Assembly (NCBI RefSeq): GCF_001570405.1
Contig: NZ_BBYM01000013.1
Coordinates: 62,001-126,000, forward strand
Direction of reading: 5' to 3'
Length of the DNA: 64,000 nucleotides
Origin: Microtetraspora niveoalba
Lineage (GTDB): Bacteria > Actinomycetota > Actinomycetes > Streptosporangiales > Streptosporangiaceae
The position numbers and the translations under genes were made by a program. The notes beneath the pieces were generated by a model, which did not search any database, was not told where the DNA came from, and saw nothing but the letters and a program-made list of their open reading frames with translations. This document shows positions 62,740-64,000 of the stretch, piece after piece (position 1 is the first letter of the stretch; each line of letters begins with the position of its first letter).

Positions 62740-64000
62740 TCACCCCCATAGGCGGAGGAGTTCCTTCGCCTGCTCGTTGGCCATGTGATCCGCGGCGTCC
62801 TCGACCTTCCGATCGAGGGCGTCATTCCTGTCCATCCATCGCTCGTAGGGCGTCAGCTTCGCCCGGAGAACGCTCTCCCAGCTCTTTCCGGTACGGGCGG
62901 CCTCCTGCTTGGCCTCCGCCATCAACTCGTCGAAGGTCTTGAGGTGGCCCGTTCTGGCCTTGATCAACTCACTCGGGGGCCTGCTCGCGGGATAACCGGC
63001 GTCGTGCAGCAGGTAGGCCATGTCGTACTTCTGACGCAGGGTGAAGTTGGCCCGGGCCTCGGCCAGCGACTGGACGCGGGTTTCGAAACCGGCGGCCCAG
63101 TTGTCCAGCAACTTGCTCGCTCCGTACGTTTTCGCGAGCGTCCATCCCACCCCGACGATGGGGCCGGCTATGGGGATCCGGTCGATGCCCAGGGCCATCG
63201 TGTTCTTCGTGAGATCCCGGATCAGGCTGTCCGTGGCGTCCTTCTCACCCCGCACCTCCAACGCCGCCTTGAACTCGAGCCCGCCGAGATCGCCGAACAT
63301 CTGGCTGGCACGTTGGAAGCGGTAGTTGTCTCCCTTGGCGTCCAGGCGGGCCGCCGACGTCAGGACGTCGTACCGGAAGCCGGCCGCGGCCTTGTCGAAG
63401 TCGTCGGTGAGCCGCTCCTCTCCGGCGAACGTCTGGAGGAAGCGGTAGGTGTCCCCCGGGCTCAGGTAGAAGGCGGGAGTGACGCCGGTGATCGGCACCC
63501 AGTTCTCCGGTGTCGCCATGCCCGACGTCCGGTGGAGCGCCTTGTCGAAGCGGGCGCCGGAAGCGAGCTCGTGGACGTAGGACTCGCCGATCACCTCCAT
63601 CGAGTCCCTGGCCGTGTTGGGCAGGTCCTTGCCGAAGGAACCGGCCGCGAGGACCGCGTCGAGCGCGAACGCCGCGGCCGGCGCGGAGTGTTTTCCCGGC
63701 TTTTCGGTCGCGGCCTCGCTGCCCGCCTCCATCACGTGGCCGAAGGCGTCGGCGACGGCGTCGCCCGTGCCGACGGATTTGGCGTAGTTCAGGAACAGCT
63801 TCATCTTCCCGACGCGATCGAGCGTGACGCCGTCGCCGCCCATCTGCGCGAAGGCCGTGCGGGCGGCCGCGCCGTCCCCGGCCAGCACCTCCAGCGCGAG
63901 GGCGACCACGTCGGAGGAGTATCCGTACGCCCGGGACAGGCTCGCGCTGCCGCCGCGCCAGTCCTGCCGGGGATTCCCGGCGAACGCGTCGAGTGCGAGA
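62740..64000 (-). CDS. large hypothetical protein (DUF6571-like), N-terminus outside the window
   Basis: The frame is open from base 64000 to the stop at 62740, at least 420 residues. It is mostly helical and soluble, with KMKLFLNYAKSVGTGDAVA and GITPAFYLS-type stretches seen in actinobacterial proteins that follow WXG100-like genes. A short hydrophobic part (IPIAGPIVGVGWTLAK) lies about 130 residues from the end. The family call is from memory of the pattern and uncertain. Confidence 0.6.
   Translation of the reverse strand, partial: LALDAFAGNPRQDWRGGSASLSRAYGYSSDVVALALEVLAGDGAAARTAFAQMGGDGVTLDRVGKMKLFLNYAKSVGTGDAVADAFGHVMEAGSEAATEKPGKHSAPAAAFALDAVLAAGSFGKDLPNTARDSMEVIGESYVHELASGARFDKALHRTSGMATPENWVPITGVTPAFYLSPGDTYRFLQTFAGEERLTDDFDKAAAGFRYDVLTSAARLDAKGDNYRFQRASQMFGDLGGLEFKAALEVRGEKDATDSLIRDLTKNTMALGIDRIPIAGPIVGVGWTLAKTYGASKLLDNWAAGFETRVQSLAEARANFTLRQKYDMAYLLHDAGYPASRPPSELIKARTGHLKTFDELMAEAKQEAARTGKSWESVLRAKLTPYERWMDRNDALDRKVEDAADHMANEQAKELLRLWG

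Overview
The window is about 70% G+C. It has frequent GTG starts, tightly overlapping genes, ECF and Rrf2 regulators, a DUF6131 small membrane protein and a domain resembling the actinobacterial integration host factor. This points to a filamentous actinomycete, perhaps of the Streptosporangiaceae type; the genus cannot be fixed from the sequence. No rRNA, tRNA, CRISPR array or intact mobile element was seen.

Region 1 (1-15.2 kb) is rich in metal and redox genes. It holds an ECF sigma factor, an orphan histidine kinase, a DUF1232 protein, a P1B metal ATPase with a CmtR-like ArsR sensor, a DsbA-VKOR oxidative folding pair, a DUF305 remnant and a BlaI-M56 protease pair. Next comes a group that looks dedicated to transition-metal handling: a ZIP permease carrying a C-terminal domain that resembles mycobacterial integration host factor, a DivIVA-domain coiled-coil protein with a His/Glu N-terminus, a very His-rich small protein, a secreted SH3 protein, and a divergent ArsR sensor coupled to a CDF exporter. 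Importer, exporter, sensor and two His-rich proteins side by side make this the strongest candidate for an undescribed system.

Region 2 (15.3-18.3 kb) has an Rrf2 regulator with matching operators in front of itself and a NIPSNAP gene, a lone TOPRIM protein and a secreted alpha/beta hydrolase.

Region 3 (18.3-31.4 kb) is a catabolic locus. It has an oligopeptide ABC transporter, two metal-dependent amidohydrolases, a PNPOx-family protein, a diaminopropionate ammonia-lyase-like enzyme, two aminotransferases and a GntR/FCD regulator. One CTG-N11-CAG operator-like motif occurs upstream of three of its transcription units.

Region 4 (31.7-41.9 kb) has a Tat-exported class C serine hydrolase. It then has a nine-gene operon (peptide ABC transporter, luciferase-like monooxygenase, CMD and AhpD proteins, glyoxalase-like protein, OsmC) in which every neighbouring pair overlaps by exactly four bases.

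Region 5 (42-46.9 kb) is gene-poor and less conserved. It holds a frameshifted integrase remnant, a secreted SGNH hydrolase and a low-complexity secreted repeat protein.

Region 6 (46.9-54.9 kb) has a NarL-type two-component system and a tripeptidyl-aminopeptidase-like hydrolase whose promoters share an operator, an ABC-F protein with an attenuator-like leader, a PAP2 phosphatase, and a decayed kinase next to a COG4705 protein with an internal deletion.

Region 7 (55-64 kb) has a P450-TetR-ferredoxin operon, two tandem phosphotriesterase-family genes of which the first has lost most metal ligands, a modular secreted glycosidase, a lipoprotein and a partial DUF6571-like gene.
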